A stretch of 64,000 nt of DNA from Thiohalorhabdus sp. Cl-TMA (GTDB lineage Bacteria; Pseudomonadota; Gammaproteobacteria; Thiohalorhabdales; Thiohalorhabdaceae). This document shows positions 32,507 through 42,333 of this stretch, in pieces. The stretch is from NCBI RefSeq assembly GCF_041821045.1, contig NZ_JBGUAW010000008.1:124001-188000 (forward strand). Direction: 5' to 3'. The position numbers and the translations under genes were made by a program. The notes beneath the pieces are model-generated. The model saw only the letters and a program-made list of their open reading frames with translations. It had not been told where the DNA came from and ran no database searches. How positions within the stretch are numbered: the stretch's first letter is position 1; the number at the start of each line of letters is the position of its first letter.

Positions 32507-33724
32507 TCAGTGCTTTTCTTCCCGGAGCTCGTTCACCGGGTGCTCGCCGGCGGGCTGACTCCGATATTCGTCTCCCTTGGAATCCCTGTGGGAGCCGATA
32601 ACCTCTTCGCTGGGCACCCAACCGTCGCCGTGGACTTTCTTCTGGTACTCGTAGTAGCGGTGCCCTTCGGGGAGATCGTCGACGCGGACGAAGTCCGTCC
32701 CGTCCCCCGTGAGTGCCACCTGGTCGGCCAGCACCTGGCGCACGTACTGCTTGTTGCTCTCGAACTTGAGCGGCTCGGGCAGGCTTTCCGGAAGTAGCTC
32801 GGCCGCCGGATCGCGACCGTCGAGCTTCTTCATGAGCTCCACGGCACTCTTGAGCTGCTCAATCTCCATGGCCAGGTGGGTCTCCCAGACCTTGCGGATG
32901 CGCTCGTCGTCCTCGGTCTGCATGAAGGACCAGTACAGCCAGCATTCGTTGTATTCGTGCATTACCAGCTGCTCCGCCCAGCTGGCGTCCGCGGGGAGCA
33001 TGCTCTCGTAATGGGTGACGTGCTGCTCCTCGATCTGCGCGATCTCCTGGTATAGGGCGCGGGCAAGCGGCTCCTCCGGGCGATTGCCCACGTTGCAATA
33101 GAAGTTCAGCGTCTGCTGCTCGGCGGCCGTAATGGTCATGGCATGCATGGCCGAACGGGGGTCGCTGGTGCGCGCCAGGGGCCGACGGATGTCGTCATAC
33201 GGGTCCCGATGCTCGAACACCGTGGGCCGGCCGGGCATGATCTCGGTAAGATCACCGACCAGCTCGGTAGCCTTCCGCGGATTCGTCATGTCCATCAGAT
33301 TGGCGTACCGGAACAGGTGGTCAAAGTCCTCGAGCAGACCGAAGTCGTAGCACTGCTTGGCGTAGGGATCGGGCTCCTGCTGGGCCACCCAGGCGGTCAG
33401 GTCCACCGCCACCTGCTCGTAGCCGATGGTCAGCTCCAGGGCGTCCTCGTTGCCGGGTATGAGCCAGTTGTTCACCTTCTGCTGCTGCGTTTCGATACGG
33501 CGCACCTGGGCAAGCTGGCGCTTGATGTCCAGGTCCGTAGTGTGGCGGGCGAAGTGGTGCCCGAACCACATGCTCTCCATTTCCGCGCCGTTCATGACGA
33601 TGATCCGGCAGCGGGTGTAGGGATTCACCGACTGGGTGTCATAGGGCTCCACGTTGAGCTCGCGCCAGGAACGAAGCTGCTGATCGAGCGGAATTCCGGT
33701 TTCGGTGAGGGGATTGAACGCCAT
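32507..33724 (-). CDS. Large ferritin-like (putative diiron) protein
   Basis: This 405-residue soluble protein resembles the ferritin-like superfamily but is far longer than ferritins or rubrerythrins. No signal peptide is seen. The middle has helices with spaced acidic and histidine ligands: E202 in TAAEQQTLNFY, E232-x-x-H235 in QIEEQHVTHYES, E257/E260 in MHEYNECW and E288 in HLAMEIEQL, compatible with a four-helix diiron site. An earlier segment (about 45-140, with GHHFARH and LEDFDHLF) might form another helical bundle. A GGAGG-type site precedes the ATG. It has its own terminator. Neighbours are a Pmp3 peptide, a hemerythrin and the iron uptake operon, so a role in iron or oxidative stress is inferred. 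The specific function is unknown. Confidence 0.7.
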   Translation of the reverse strand: MAFNPLTETGIPLDQQLRSWRELNVEPYDTQSVNPYTRCRIIVMNGAEMESMWFGHHFARHTTDLDIKRQLAQVRRIETQQQKVNNWLIPGNEDALELTIGYEQVAVDLTAWVAQQEPDPYAKQCYDFGLLEDFDHLFRYANLMDMTNPRKATELVGDLTEIMPGRPTVFEHRDPYDDIRRPLARTSDPRSAMHAMTITAAEQQTLNFYCNVGNRPEEPLARALYQEIAQIEEQHVTHYESMLPADASWAEQLVMHEYNECWLYWSFMQTEDDERIRKVWETHLAMEIEQLKSAVELMKKLDGRDPAAELLPESLPEPLKFESNKQYVRQVLADQVALTGDGTDFVRVDDLPEGHRYYEYQKKVHGDGWVPSEEVIGSHRDSKGDEYRSQPAGEHPVNELREEKH

Positions 33725-33790
33725 TGCGGACCTCCTCCGCGATTTGCAAGGGGCGGAACCATCCGCCAGTACAATGAACAGCGGGGCTAC

Positions 33791-33824
33791 GGCTCCCGGA
33801 CGCGCTCGCGTTGCGGCGGGAGCC
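33791..33824 (-). terminator. Hairpin between Pmp3 gene and ferritin-like gene
   Basis: An 8-bp stem (33791-33798 with 33817-33824) with a long GC-rich loop lies downstream of the Pmp3 stop. No T-run is present. It may end or slow transcription before the ferritin-like gene. Confidence 0.4.
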
Positions 33825-33852
33825 CCACCCTGTCAACAATTCCAGGCAGCCC

Positions 33853-34038
33853 CTACCGCCTGGCAATCACCCAGACGGCGTGAATGATCCCCGGTATGAA
33901 TCCAAGAATGGTAAGCAGGATATTCAGCCAGAAGGCCCCCTTGATCCCCACCTGAAGGAAAACGCCCAGGGGCGGAAGAATTACGGCGGCTATGATGCGC
34001 AGAATATCCATGAAGAGACTGTCTTCCCGTGCTTCCAT
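33853..34038 (-). CDS. Pmp3/YqaE family small membrane protein
   Basis: Pmp3-type proteolipids are tiny two-helix membrane proteins, often induced by salt, cold or other stress and thought to affect membrane potential. The 61-residue sequence has the family pattern: ILRIIAAVILPPLGVFLQVGIKG, then AFWLNILLTILGFIPGIIHAVWVI. The proline pair in the first helix and the GFIPGIIHAVWVI end are diagnostic. It lies between a decayed alcohol dehydrogenase and the ferritin-like gene, all on the minus strand. Confidence 0.9.
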   Translation of the reverse strand: MEAREDSLFMDILRIIAAVILPPLGVFLQVGIKGAFWLNILLTILGFIPGIIHAVWVIARR

Positions 34039-34085
34039 CCCTCGCTCCTCGGTAAGCTCGAACCGGTGGAGGCCTCCGTCGAGCC

Positions 34086-34555
34086 CTACTGCAGCGCCAC
34101 CTTGCCCCAGCCCGGCCGACGCTCATCGAACCGGCTGTAGGCCTCCAGAACGTTGGTGACGGGCTCCCGCCGGGTAAGGATCCCCTCCGGATCCAGGGAA
34201 CCGTTTTTCACCAGCTCCACCATTCCCGGGATGTATTGGCGGTGATTGCAGTTGCCCATGGGTAGGGTCAGGTTCTTGGACATGGCCTGGCCGGTGGGGA
34301 AGCTCCGATGCATGGGCGGATAGACCCCGATGATCGAAAGCAGTCCCGCGTTGGCCGTCCCCCCCTCCTCGGGCAGCTTTACCGTACCCACACCCACATT
34401 GCTGAAGGGGAGGTTCCGCGCACCATGTGCAGGTCCGTACCGCAGATGGCGCTGCTCGTCGTGCGAATGACGGCGTCCTTACCCTCGTGGAGCCCGGGAT
34501 CGGCAACGTTGTCGAGCCGAATATCGCCCACGTCGTGAAAGACCACGGCCTTTAT
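34086..34555 (-). pseudogene. Decayed zinc-dependent alcohol dehydrogenase
   Basis: The upstream part (about 34400-34555) reads KAVVFHDVGDIRLDNVADPG and then the zinc-ligand motif SSAICGTDLHMVRG, the N-terminus of a medium-chain alcohol dehydrogenase. The position of the initiator codon is ATA (34555-34553) instead of ATG. After LHMVRG the frame is lost. The downstream part (34086-34390, another frame) reads the family C-terminus: NLTLPMGNCNHRQYIPGMVELV, then GWGKVALQ. Most of the cofactor-binding Rossmann domain is missing. So there is a start-codon mutation, a large internal deletion and a frameshift. The gene lies between hemerythrin and Pmp3 and cannot make an active enzyme. Confidence 0.85.
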
Positions 34556-34580
34556 TGCTTCCCCCCGAATGCCTGGCCAC

Positions 34581-35027
34581 CTATTGCCGGGCCAGCTGCG
34601 CCTTCTGCTGATCGAAGCTGCGCCCGATCTCGCCGGCCTGCTGCGCATCGAAAATATCCTGGGCCTCGGAGAAAATCTGGCTCTCCTCCTCGTCCACATG
34701 GGCTTCCACGTTCTGCTTCAGCTCGCGGAACTTGGCGGCCCATTCCGGAGTGGAGCGATCGAGATGGCTGAGCTCCCGCAGCATGTTCTCCACCTCGTCG
34801 TGCTCGTGCTTGGCATGCTGGGCATCGCCTTCGCTCTCCCGGTGCTGGCGCAGGGCGTTATAGAACGTGGCGTCCTCCGCCCGGGCATGCATGAGAAGCT
34901 CCTGCTTCAGCTTGGCGAACAGGTCGTCCCGCCGCACCGGATCGCTCTCAGCGATGTTGTCCAGCTCCGAGAGGATCTTCGCGGTCTCGCGGTGATCCTG
35001 GACCAGCTTCTGGTAGATATCCGTCAT
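34581..35027 (-). CDS. Hemerythrin HHE domain protein
   Basis: Hemerythrin-like proteins bind a diiron centre and sense or carry oxygen, or handle reactive species. The ATG at 35027 has GGAGGAAC upstream and gives 148 residues. The histidine/acid pattern is visible in LVQDHRETAKIL, ELLMHARAEDATFYNAL, QHAKHEHDEVENML and VEAHVDEEESQIF, consistent with the helices of the HHE fold. It is soluble, with no signal peptide. It lies on the same strand as the alcohol dehydrogenase remnant, the Pmp3 peptide and the ferritin-like gene, a probable stress group. Confidence 0.9.
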   Translation of the reverse strand: MTDIYQKLVQDHRETAKILSELDNIAESDPVRRDDLFAKLKQELLMHARAEDATFYNALRQHRESEGDAQHAKHEHDEVENMLRELSHLDRSTPEWAAKFRELKQNVEAHVDEEESQIFSEAQDIFDAQQAGEIGRSFDQQKAQLARQ

Positions 35028-35441
35028 TACGGTTCCTCCGCTTTCGTTTCTAGCAGGCTTACTCCCAGGCCGGGAGTCGGTCCATTGGGGGCAGCCGCAG
35101 CCTCCCTGGCATTTGCCCGAAGCCGCTCCGGCGCGGATGCATGGGCCGGTGTGGAACGGTTGGCGGAAACGGAGGAAGCGGCGGCGGAGGAAGAGGATTC
35201 GAGCCGGGAGCGCAGCCGCCAGCACCGGTTACGGGCTGCGCCACACCGGAACGCCCGAAAGGAGCGGGCTCGCCGAAGACAGGGGGCAGGGCTTCCCGGA
35301 CAGGCACGCGGACATCCGCGCTTGAAACACGGCCAAAAAACACGTATACAGAGTAAGGCTACTTTGACCGCCATCAATTCCCGGCGGGCCGTCCGCCGCT
35401 AGCCTGTCCCGAAACACTCCAATCGAGAGCTGAAGCGCTCC
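35028..35441. other. Intergenic region without a supported gene
   Basis: This 414-bp gap separates the divergent hemerythrin and nitronate monooxygenase-like genes. Several open frames cross it on both strands, but they are arginine/alanine-rich, have no convincing ribosome sites and look like products of GC-rich composition. I see no RNA gene. It presumably holds the two divergent promoters. Confidence 0.5.
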
Positions 35442-36623
35442 ATGATCGATCACGCATTTCCCGCGCTCCGCATCCTCGGCCGGAAGCTTCTTCCCATCAT
35501 TCAAGGCGGCATGGGTGTGGGGGTTTCCGCCCACAACCTGGCCGGAACCGTCGCCGCCGCGGGGGGCGTGGGCACCATCGCCAGCGTGGACCTGCGCCAG
35601 CTGCACCCCGACCTCCTCAAGGAGCACAAGCGCAGCCGGGATCCGGCGGACCATACCGCCGCCAACCTGGTGGCCATCGACCGGGAAATCCGGGCGGCGC
35701 GGGCCATTGCGGGATCCGGGGGCTTCATCGCGGTGAACGTCATGCGCGCCCTGCGCGATTACGCCGAGCAGGTGCGCCAGGCCTGCGCCAGCGGCGCAAA
35801 CGCCATCATCATGGGGGCCGGCCTGCCGCTGGAGCTTCCGGCGCTCACCGCGGACTACCCCGATGTGGCACTGATTCCCATCGTTTCCGATGGCCGCGCC
35901 CTGCGGATCACCCTAAAGCGCTGGAAACGGCAGAACCGCCTCCCCGACGCGGTGGTGGTGGAGAATCCCCGCTACGCCGGGGGCCATCTGGGAGTGGGCA
36001 AGGTGGGCGAGGAGCGGGACCCGCGCTACGACTACCCCACGGTGCTGCCCGAGGTGCGCGCCGCCCTGGCCGAGTTCGGCGACGAGGCCGCCGCGGTGCC
36101 GGTGATCGCCGCCGGGGGCATAAACGGACCCGAGCGGCTAGCCGAGGTCATGGAGCTGGGCGCCGACGGCGCCCAGGTGGGCACCCCCTTCGCCGTTTCC
36201 GCCGAAGGCGACGCCCATCCCGAGTTCAAGCGCGTCCTGCTGGGGGCCAACCCGGCCAGCGACACCGTGACCTTCATCAGCGCCGCCGGCCTGCCCGCAC
36301 GGGCCGTGCGCACCCCCTGGCTCGACCGCTACCTGGGACTGGAAGAGCAGCTCTTGAACCGAGCCTGCCCGGAAACGGCCACCTGCCCCACCTTCGTCGA
36401 GTGCCTCGCCCATTGCGGCTTCAAGGACGGCAAGGCGAGCGCCGGCCAGTTCTGTATCGAGACGCGCCTGGCCGCCGCCCAGAAGGGCAAGGTCAGCCAG
36501 GGCCTGTTCTTCCGCGGCGGCGCCGCCCTTCCCTTCGGGAGCCAGATCCGCTCGGTGCGCGAGACGCTGTGCCACCTCCTGGGCGTCACTGCCTCCCATG
36601 AGACGGCCATAGCGACCCCCTGA
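35442..36623 (+). CDS. Nitronate monooxygenase family flavoprotein
   Basis: The 393-residue protein is a TIM-barrel FMN protein of the nitronate monooxygenase/2-nitropropane dioxygenase family. It starts with LLPIIQGGMGVGVSAHNLAGTVAAAGGVGTI, the usual substrate and flavin loop. It carries ENPRYAGGHLGVG, with the GGH segment of the family, and VPVIAAGGINGPERLAEVMELGADGAQVGTPFA for phosphate binding. The C-terminal third has several cysteines (ACPETATC, CLAHCGFK). Relatives detoxify propionate 3-nitronate or act as enoyl reductases; the substrate here is not predictable. It precedes the suf operon but is separated from it by the sufR promoter. Confidence 0.85.
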   Translation: MIDHAFPALRILGRKLLPIIQGGMGVGVSAHNLAGTVAAAGGVGTIASVDLRQLHPDLLKEHKRSRDPADHTAANLVAIDREIRAARAIAGSGGFIAVNVMRALRDYAEQVRQACASGANAIIMGAGLPLELPALTADYPDVALIPIVSDGRALRITLKRWKRQNRLPDAVVVENPRYAGGHLGVGKVGEERDPRYDYPTVLPEVRAALAEFGDEAAAVPVIAAGGINGPERLAEVMELGADGAQVGTPFAVSAEGDAHPEFKRVLLGANPASDTVTFISAAGLPARAVRTPWLDRYLGLEEQLLNRACPETATCPTFVECLAHCGFKDGKASAGQFCIETRLAAAQKGKVSQGLFFRGGAALPFGSQIRSVRETLCHLLGVTASHETAIATP

Positions 36624-36658
36624 CCCAATACCCGACCAAAAAAATCGGACCATAAGTA

Positions 36659-36694
36659 TTGCATGGGAAACTAAATAGGACTAGATTAGTCCTA
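36659..36694 (+). promoter_or_regulatory. suf operon promoter with palindromic SufR/IscR-type operator
   Basis: TTGCAT (36659-36664), a 17-bp spacer and TAGATT (36682-36687) form a likely promoter. A perfect inverted repeat TAGGACTA-gat-TAGTCCTA (36676-36694) covers the -10 box. Its GACTA core resembles Rrf2-family (IscR type 1) operators, and the first downstream gene encodes an Rrf2 regulator, so autorepression is the natural reading. Confidence 0.72.
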
Positions 36695-36713
36695 GTTTCC
36701 CGACAGGGCGAAC

Positions 36714-36799
36714 CAGGGTGTTGCAAAACGTAGAGCGGGCGCTGCTGAACGCCCAGGCCCGGAAGCAAGGCGAGTCCCCGATCGTTTTCCAACAGCCTG
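36714..36799. repeat. 86-bp inverted-repeat element in the sufR leader
   Basis: Left end CAGGGTGTTGCAAAACG (36714-36730) and right end CGTTTTCCAACAGCCTG (36783-36799) are inverted copies matching at 15 of 17 positions. The unit lies entirely between the suf promoter and the sufR start. It looks like a non-autonomous MITE- or REP-like element and would form a long hairpin in the 5' untranslated RNA. Confidence 0.6.
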
Positions 36800-36817
36800 T
36801 GAACGGAGCGGCACCGG

Positions 36818-37297
36818 ATGCTACGCATCAGTAAGATGACCGATTACGGCACCGTGGTCATGACGCACCTCGCCAGGAACCCGGAGCGGCGGTTCAGCGC
36901 TCGGGAGCTAGCGAGCGATCTGCACATCGGCGTGCCCACGGTGAGCAAGATCCTGAAGGTCCTGGAGCGCGGCAACCTGCTGGTGGCCCAGCGCGGCAAG
37001 AACGGCGGGTATTCTCTGGCCCGCGACCCGAAGGAGATCTCCGTGGCCCAGGTGATCCGGGCCATGGAAGGGCCCATCGCCCTGACCGAGTGCGCCAGCG
37101 ACGCCCTGCAGTGCGAGCAGGAGAAGTCCTGCTCGGTGCAGAGCAACTGGCAGCGCATCAATCACGCCATCATGCGGGCCCTGGAAGGGGTCTCGGTGGC
37201 AGAAATGACGGAACCGATTTCGGTCCAGGGTGTGCAGACCCGCACCCTGGCGTTCCTGGGGGTCCACGAGCAGGCCCCCCTGGTCCAAGCGGAATAA
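36818..37297 (+). CDS. sufR: Rrf2-family SUF operon regulator
   Basis: This regulator probably senses iron-sulfur cluster status and controls the suf operon. The 159-residue protein has an Rrf2 winged helix (MLRISKMTDYGTVVMTHLA, ASDLHIGVPTVSKILKVLERGNLL, GKNGGYSLAR). Three cysteines follow in ECASDALQCEQEKSC (about residues 92-106), the usual cluster ligands. It matches the proteobacterial SUF regulator type rather than the cyanobacterial SufR of the ArsR-like class; the symbol is used by position. sufB follows 54 bp later on the same strand. Confidence 0.9.
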   Translation: MLRISKMTDYGTVVMTHLARNPERRFSARELASDLHIGVPTVSKILKVLERGNLLVAQRGKNGGYSLARDPKEISVAQVIRAMEGPIALTECASDALQCEQEKSCSVQSNWQRINHAIMRALEGVSVAEMTEPISVQGVQTRTLAFLGVHEQAPLVQAE

Positions 37298-37351
37298 AAC
37301 GACCCGGACGCGGTCCGGAGGGATTTCCCAATTCCCGGGATGGAGGCAAAT

Positions 37352-38803
<1,452 letters not shown>

Positions 38804-38864
38804 AACTTCCAATGGCCGGGGCCAGCGCTCCGGCCGAACACCGAATCATGAAGAGGACGGCACC

Positions 38865-39644
38865 GTGCTCAGCATCAAGAACCTGCACGCGAGCGTGGAC
38901 GACACCGAGATCCTGAAGGGGATCAACCTGGAGGTGGGCGACGGCGAGGTCCATGCCATCATGGGCCCCAACGGCTCCGGGAAATCCACCCTGGCCGGGG
39001 TGCTCGCCGGCCGCGACGGCTACACCGTCGGCGCCGGGGAGGTGTCCTTCGACGGCAAGGACCTCATGGACATGGAGCCCCAGAAGCGGGCCAACGAGGG
39101 TCTGTTCCTGGCCTTCCAGTATCCCGTCGAGATCCCCGGCGTGAGCAATATCTACCTCCTCAAGTCCGCGGTGAACGCCGCCCGCAAGCACCGCGGCGAG
39201 GAGGAGCTGGACGCCATGGACCTGGTGGCCTTCATCCGCGAGAAGATGAAGCTCACCGGCATGGACGACAGCCTCCTCTACCGCTCGGTGAACGAGGGCT
39301 TCTCCGGCGGCGAGAAGAAGCGCAACGAGATGCTGCAGATGGCCGTGCTGGAGCCCAAGCTGGCCATCCTCGACGAGACCGATTCGGGCCTCGACATCGA
39401 CGCCCTGAAGATCGTCGCCGACGCGGTGAACCAGCTGCGCGACGAGAAGCGCTCCTTCATCCTCATCACCCACTACCAGCGGCTGCTGGACTACATCGTC
39501 CCGGACCAGGTGCACGTGCTCCACAACGGCCAGATCGCCAAGTCCGGCGACGCCGGCCTGCCGCAGGAGCTGGAGAAGACCGGATACGCTTGGCTCACCG
39601 GCGCCGATCAGGCGCAGGCCGAGGAAGTGGCGCAGGGGCAGTAA
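38865..39644 (+). CDS. sufC: Fe-S assembly ATPase SufC
   Basis: SufC is the ABC-type ATPase that drives conformational change of SufB-SufD. The 259-residue frame starts at a GTG with GAGGAC upstream; a nearby ATG at 38848 is out of frame. It begins LSIKNLHASVDDTEILKGINLEV and contains Walker A GPNGSGKST near residue 35, the SufC-type signature FSGGEKKRNEMLQM near 145, Walker B LAILDETDSGLDID, and the switch histidine in ILITHYQRLLDYIVPD. It lies 60 bp after sufB and 3 bp before sufD. Confidence 0.97.
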   Translation: MLSIKNLHASVDDTEILKGINLEVGDGEVHAIMGPNGSGKSTLAGVLAGRDGYTVGAGEVSFDGKDLMDMEPQKRANEGLFLAFQYPVEIPGVSNIYLLKSAVNAARKHRGEEELDAMDLVAFIREKMKLTGMDDSLLYRSVNEGFSGGEKKRNEMLQMAVLEPKLAILDETDSGLDIDALKIVADAVNQLRDEKRSFILITHYQRLLDYIVPDQVHVLHNGQIAKSGDAGLPQELEKTGYAWLTGADQAQAEEVAQGQ

Positions 39645-39647
39645 GCC

Positions 39648-40985
39648 ATGACCGAACGCACCGAGATCGTCGATCACTATTCCGGGCTGTTCGAGCAGGA
39701 GCGGGAACGGCTGCCCGGCTCGGACGTGGCCTGGGTAACCGAGCGGCGCCAGGCCGCCATGAACCGCTTCGCCGAGACCGGCCTCCCCGCTCCGCGGGAC
39801 GAGGAGTGGAAGTACACCTCATTGCGGCCGCTGGAGAAGCGCCAGTTCGGGCTTCCCGCTACCGAGGCGCCGGGACTGCGGCCGGAGGAGATCGCCGAGT
39901 ACGTTTTCGACGACCCAGAGACCGTGCGCCTAGTGTTCGTTGACGGCGTGTACTCCCCCGCCCTGTCCCGCACCGCGCCGTTGCCGGAGGGCGTGGTGGT
40001 GCAGCCCATGAGCGCGGCGTTGGCGGAGCCCTCCGAAGCGCTCCAGCGCAACCTGGGGCGATACGCCGATCCGGAAGGTACGGCCTTCGTGGCCCTCAAC
40101 ACCGCCCTCATGGGTGACGGCGTGTACGTCCACGTGCCGGCCGGCACCACCGTGGATACCCCCATTCACGCTCTGTTCCTTACCAGCCCGGGCGCCGAGG
40201 GCGTGGGCCCCCACTACCGGAACCTGGTAGTGGCCGAGGAAGGCGCCTCGGTGACCGTGCTGGAGGATTTCGTCGGTCTCGGCGACGGCGCCTACTTCAA
40301 CAACACCGTCACCGAGGCGGTGGCTCCCGCCCAGGCCCGGGTGGAGATCTACAAGCTCCAGCAGGAGGGCCCCGGCGGCTACCACGTAGCCACCTTCGAG
40401 GGCTACCAGGGCGAGAACAGCGTGCTCACGCACCACAACATCGCCCTCGGCGGCCGGCTGGTGCGCAACGACATCAACGATGCCCTGGACGCCGAAGGGG
40501 CCCTGGTGAACCTGAACGGCCTGTACCTGGGCGACGGGCGCGAGCACGTGGACAACCACACGCGCATCGACCACCTGAAGCCCAACGCCGAGTCCCGGGA
40601 GTACTACAAGGGCATCCTGGACGGCCGCGCCCGCGGGGTCTTCAACGGCAAAGTGGTGGTCCAGCCCGAGGCCCAGGGCACCGAGTCCGACCAGCAGAAC
40701 CGCAACCTGCTGCTGTCCCGGAACACCGAGGTGGACCCCAAGCCGGAGCTGGAGATCTTCGCCGACGACGTTTCCTGCACCCACGGCGCCACCGTGGGCC
40801 AGCTCGACGAGGACGCGCTGTTCTTCCTGCGCTCCCGCGGTATCGGCTACGAGGATGCCCGCAACCTGCTGATCTTCGGCTTCGCCAACGAGATCATCGA
40901 GCGGGTCCGGATCGAGCCGGTACGGGCGCGGCTGGAGGAGCGGCTGCTCAAGCGGTTGCCGCATACCGAAGCCATGGAGGACTAG
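39648..40985 (+). CDS. sufD: Fe-S assembly protein SufD
   Basis: SufD pairs with SufB in the SufBC2D scaffold and helps acquire iron. The 445-residue protein has the family features: a helical N-terminus with RFAETGLPAPRDEEWKYTSLRPL, a beta-helix core with VHVPAGTTVDTPIHALF, and the C-terminal core TEVDPKPELEIFADDVSCTHGATVGQLDEDALFFLRSRGI, with the conserved cysteine and histidine of the CTHGAT motif. It starts 3 bp after sufC and ends 4 bp before sufS, so translation is tightly coupled. Confidence 0.97.
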   Translation: MTERTEIVDHYSGLFEQERERLPGSDVAWVTERRQAAMNRFAETGLPAPRDEEWKYTSLRPLEKRQFGLPATEAPGLRPEEIAEYVFDDPETVRLVFVDGVYSPALSRTAPLPEGVVVQPMSAALAEPSEALQRNLGRYADPEGTAFVALNTALMGDGVYVHVPAGTTVDTPIHALFLTSPGAEGVGPHYRNLVVAEEGASVTVLEDFVGLGDGAYFNNTVTEAVAPAQARVEIYKLQQEGPGGYHVATFEGYQGENSVLTHHNIALGGRLVRNDINDALDAEGALVNLNGLYLGDGREHVDNHTRIDHLKPNAESREYYKGILDGRARGVFNGKVVVQPEAQGTESDQQNRNLLLSRNTEVDPKPELEIFADDVSCTHGATVGQLDEDALFFLRSRGIGYEDARNLLIFGFANEIIERVRIEPVRARLEERLLKRLPHTEAMED

Positions 40986-40989
40986 GACC

Positions 40990-42249
40990 GTGTCCGTGAA
41001 AGAAATGCGCAGCCAGACGGGCAAGGTCACCGACGCCGACTCGGATCGCTACCGCCAGGACTTCCCGTGTCTTCAGCAGGAGGCGCACGGCAAGCCGCTG
41101 GTCTACCTGGACAGCGCGGCCACCAGCCAGAAGCCGCGCGCGGTGATCGACGCCCTTAGCCGGTTCTACGAGACCAGCTATTCCAATGTCCACCGCGGCG
41201 CCCACATGCTCTCCGAGCGGGCCACGGAGGCCTACGAGGGGGCGCGCTCGCGGGTGGCGCAGTTCATCGGTGCGGCCGACTCCCGCGAGATCGTCTTCGT
41301 GCGCGGCGCCACCGAGGCCATCAACCTGGTTGCCGCCAGCTACGGTCGGGTCAACTTCGGGCCGGGCGACGAGATCCTGCTCACCGAAATGGAGCACCAC
41401 TCCAACATCGTCCCCTGGCAGCTCGTCGCCGAGCAGACCGGGGCGGTGATCAAGGTGGTCCCCATCAGCGACGACGGCGAGCTCATGATGGACCGTTTCG
41501 ACGAGCTGCTCGGCGAGCGGACCAAGATGGTGGCGGTGGGTCACGTCTCCAATGCCCTGGGGACCATCAACCCCCTGAAGGCGATCATCGAGAAGGCCCA
41601 CGCCCAGGGCGCCAGGGTGCTGGTGGACGGCTGCCAGGCGGCGCCGCGGGTTCCGGTGGACGTGACCGAGCTGGGCTGCGATTTCTACGTCTTCTCTGGC
41701 CACAAGCTCTATGGGCCGAGTGGTATCGGCGTTCTTTACGGCCGGCAGGAGCTGCTGGAGGCCATGCCCCCTTACCAGGGCGGCGGCGAGATGATCCAGC
41801 GGGTGACCTTCGACCACACCACCTATGCCAAGGTCCCGCAGAAATTCGAGGCGGGCACGCCGAATATCGCCGGTCCCGTGGGCCTGCATGCCGCCATCGA
41901 CTACGTGGACGGCATCGGCCTGGAGGCCATCTTCGAGCACGAGCGCGACCTACTGGCCTATGCCACGGACGCCATCCGGGAGCTGCCCGGAGTGCACCTG
42001 ATCGGCACCGCCCCGGAGAAAGCCGGCATCCTCTCCTTCGTCCTGGAGGGCATCCACCCCCACGACATCGGCACCATCCTGGACAACCAGGGAATCGCGG
42101 TGCGCACGGGCCATCATTGCGCGCAGCCGGTAATGGACCGGTTCCAGGTTCCGGCCACCACCCGTGCCTCCTTCGGTCTCTACAATACCCGCGCCGATGT
42201 GGACGCCTTCATCCAGGGGCTGCAAGAGGTGCAGGACATCCTCGGCTAG
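40990..42249 (+). CDS. sufS: Cysteine desulfurase SufS
   Basis: SufS takes sulfur from cysteine as a persulfide using pyridoxal phosphate. From the GTG at 40990 the protein has 419 residues; an ATG five codons later is an alternative. It is a class V aminotransferase-fold enzyme of the group II type: VYLDSAATSQKPRAVIDA, EMEHHSNIVPWQ, the PLP lysine in YVFSGHKLYGPSGIG (near residue 230) and the catalytic cysteine in VRTGHHCAQPVMD (near 377). No sufE is present; the following SufU is the likely sulfur acceptor. Confidence 0.97.
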   Translation: MSVKEMRSQTGKVTDADSDRYRQDFPCLQQEAHGKPLVYLDSAATSQKPRAVIDALSRFYETSYSNVHRGAHMLSERATEAYEGARSRVAQFIGAADSREIVFVRGATEAINLVAASYGRVNFGPGDEILLTEMEHHSNIVPWQLVAEQTGAVIKVVPISDDGELMMDRFDELLGERTKMVAVGHVSNALGTINPLKAIIEKAHAQGARVLVDGCQAAPRVPVDVTELGCDFYVFSGHKLYGPSGIGVLYGRQELLEAMPPYQGGGEMIQRVTFDHTTYAKVPQKFEAGTPNIAGPVGLHAAIDYVDGIGLEAIFEHERDLLAYATDAIRELPGVHLIGTAPEKAGILSFVLEGIHPHDIGTILDNQGIAVRTGHHCAQPVMDRFQVPATTRASFGLYNTRADVDAFIQGLQEVQDILG

Positions 42250-42333
42250 CGCTCGGGATCGGGCCCAAAGCGGATACGGAACCCAACCAACAAGAACAAG
42301 TGGATCAGCCGCTTTCTGCAAGGAGTACCGTCC

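Noticed and set aside
35027-35402. Open frames in the hemerythrin-nitronate monooxygenase gap
   Set aside because: They are arginine/alanine/serine-rich on both strands without ribosome sites or recognisable motifs, as expected by chance in GC-rich DNA.
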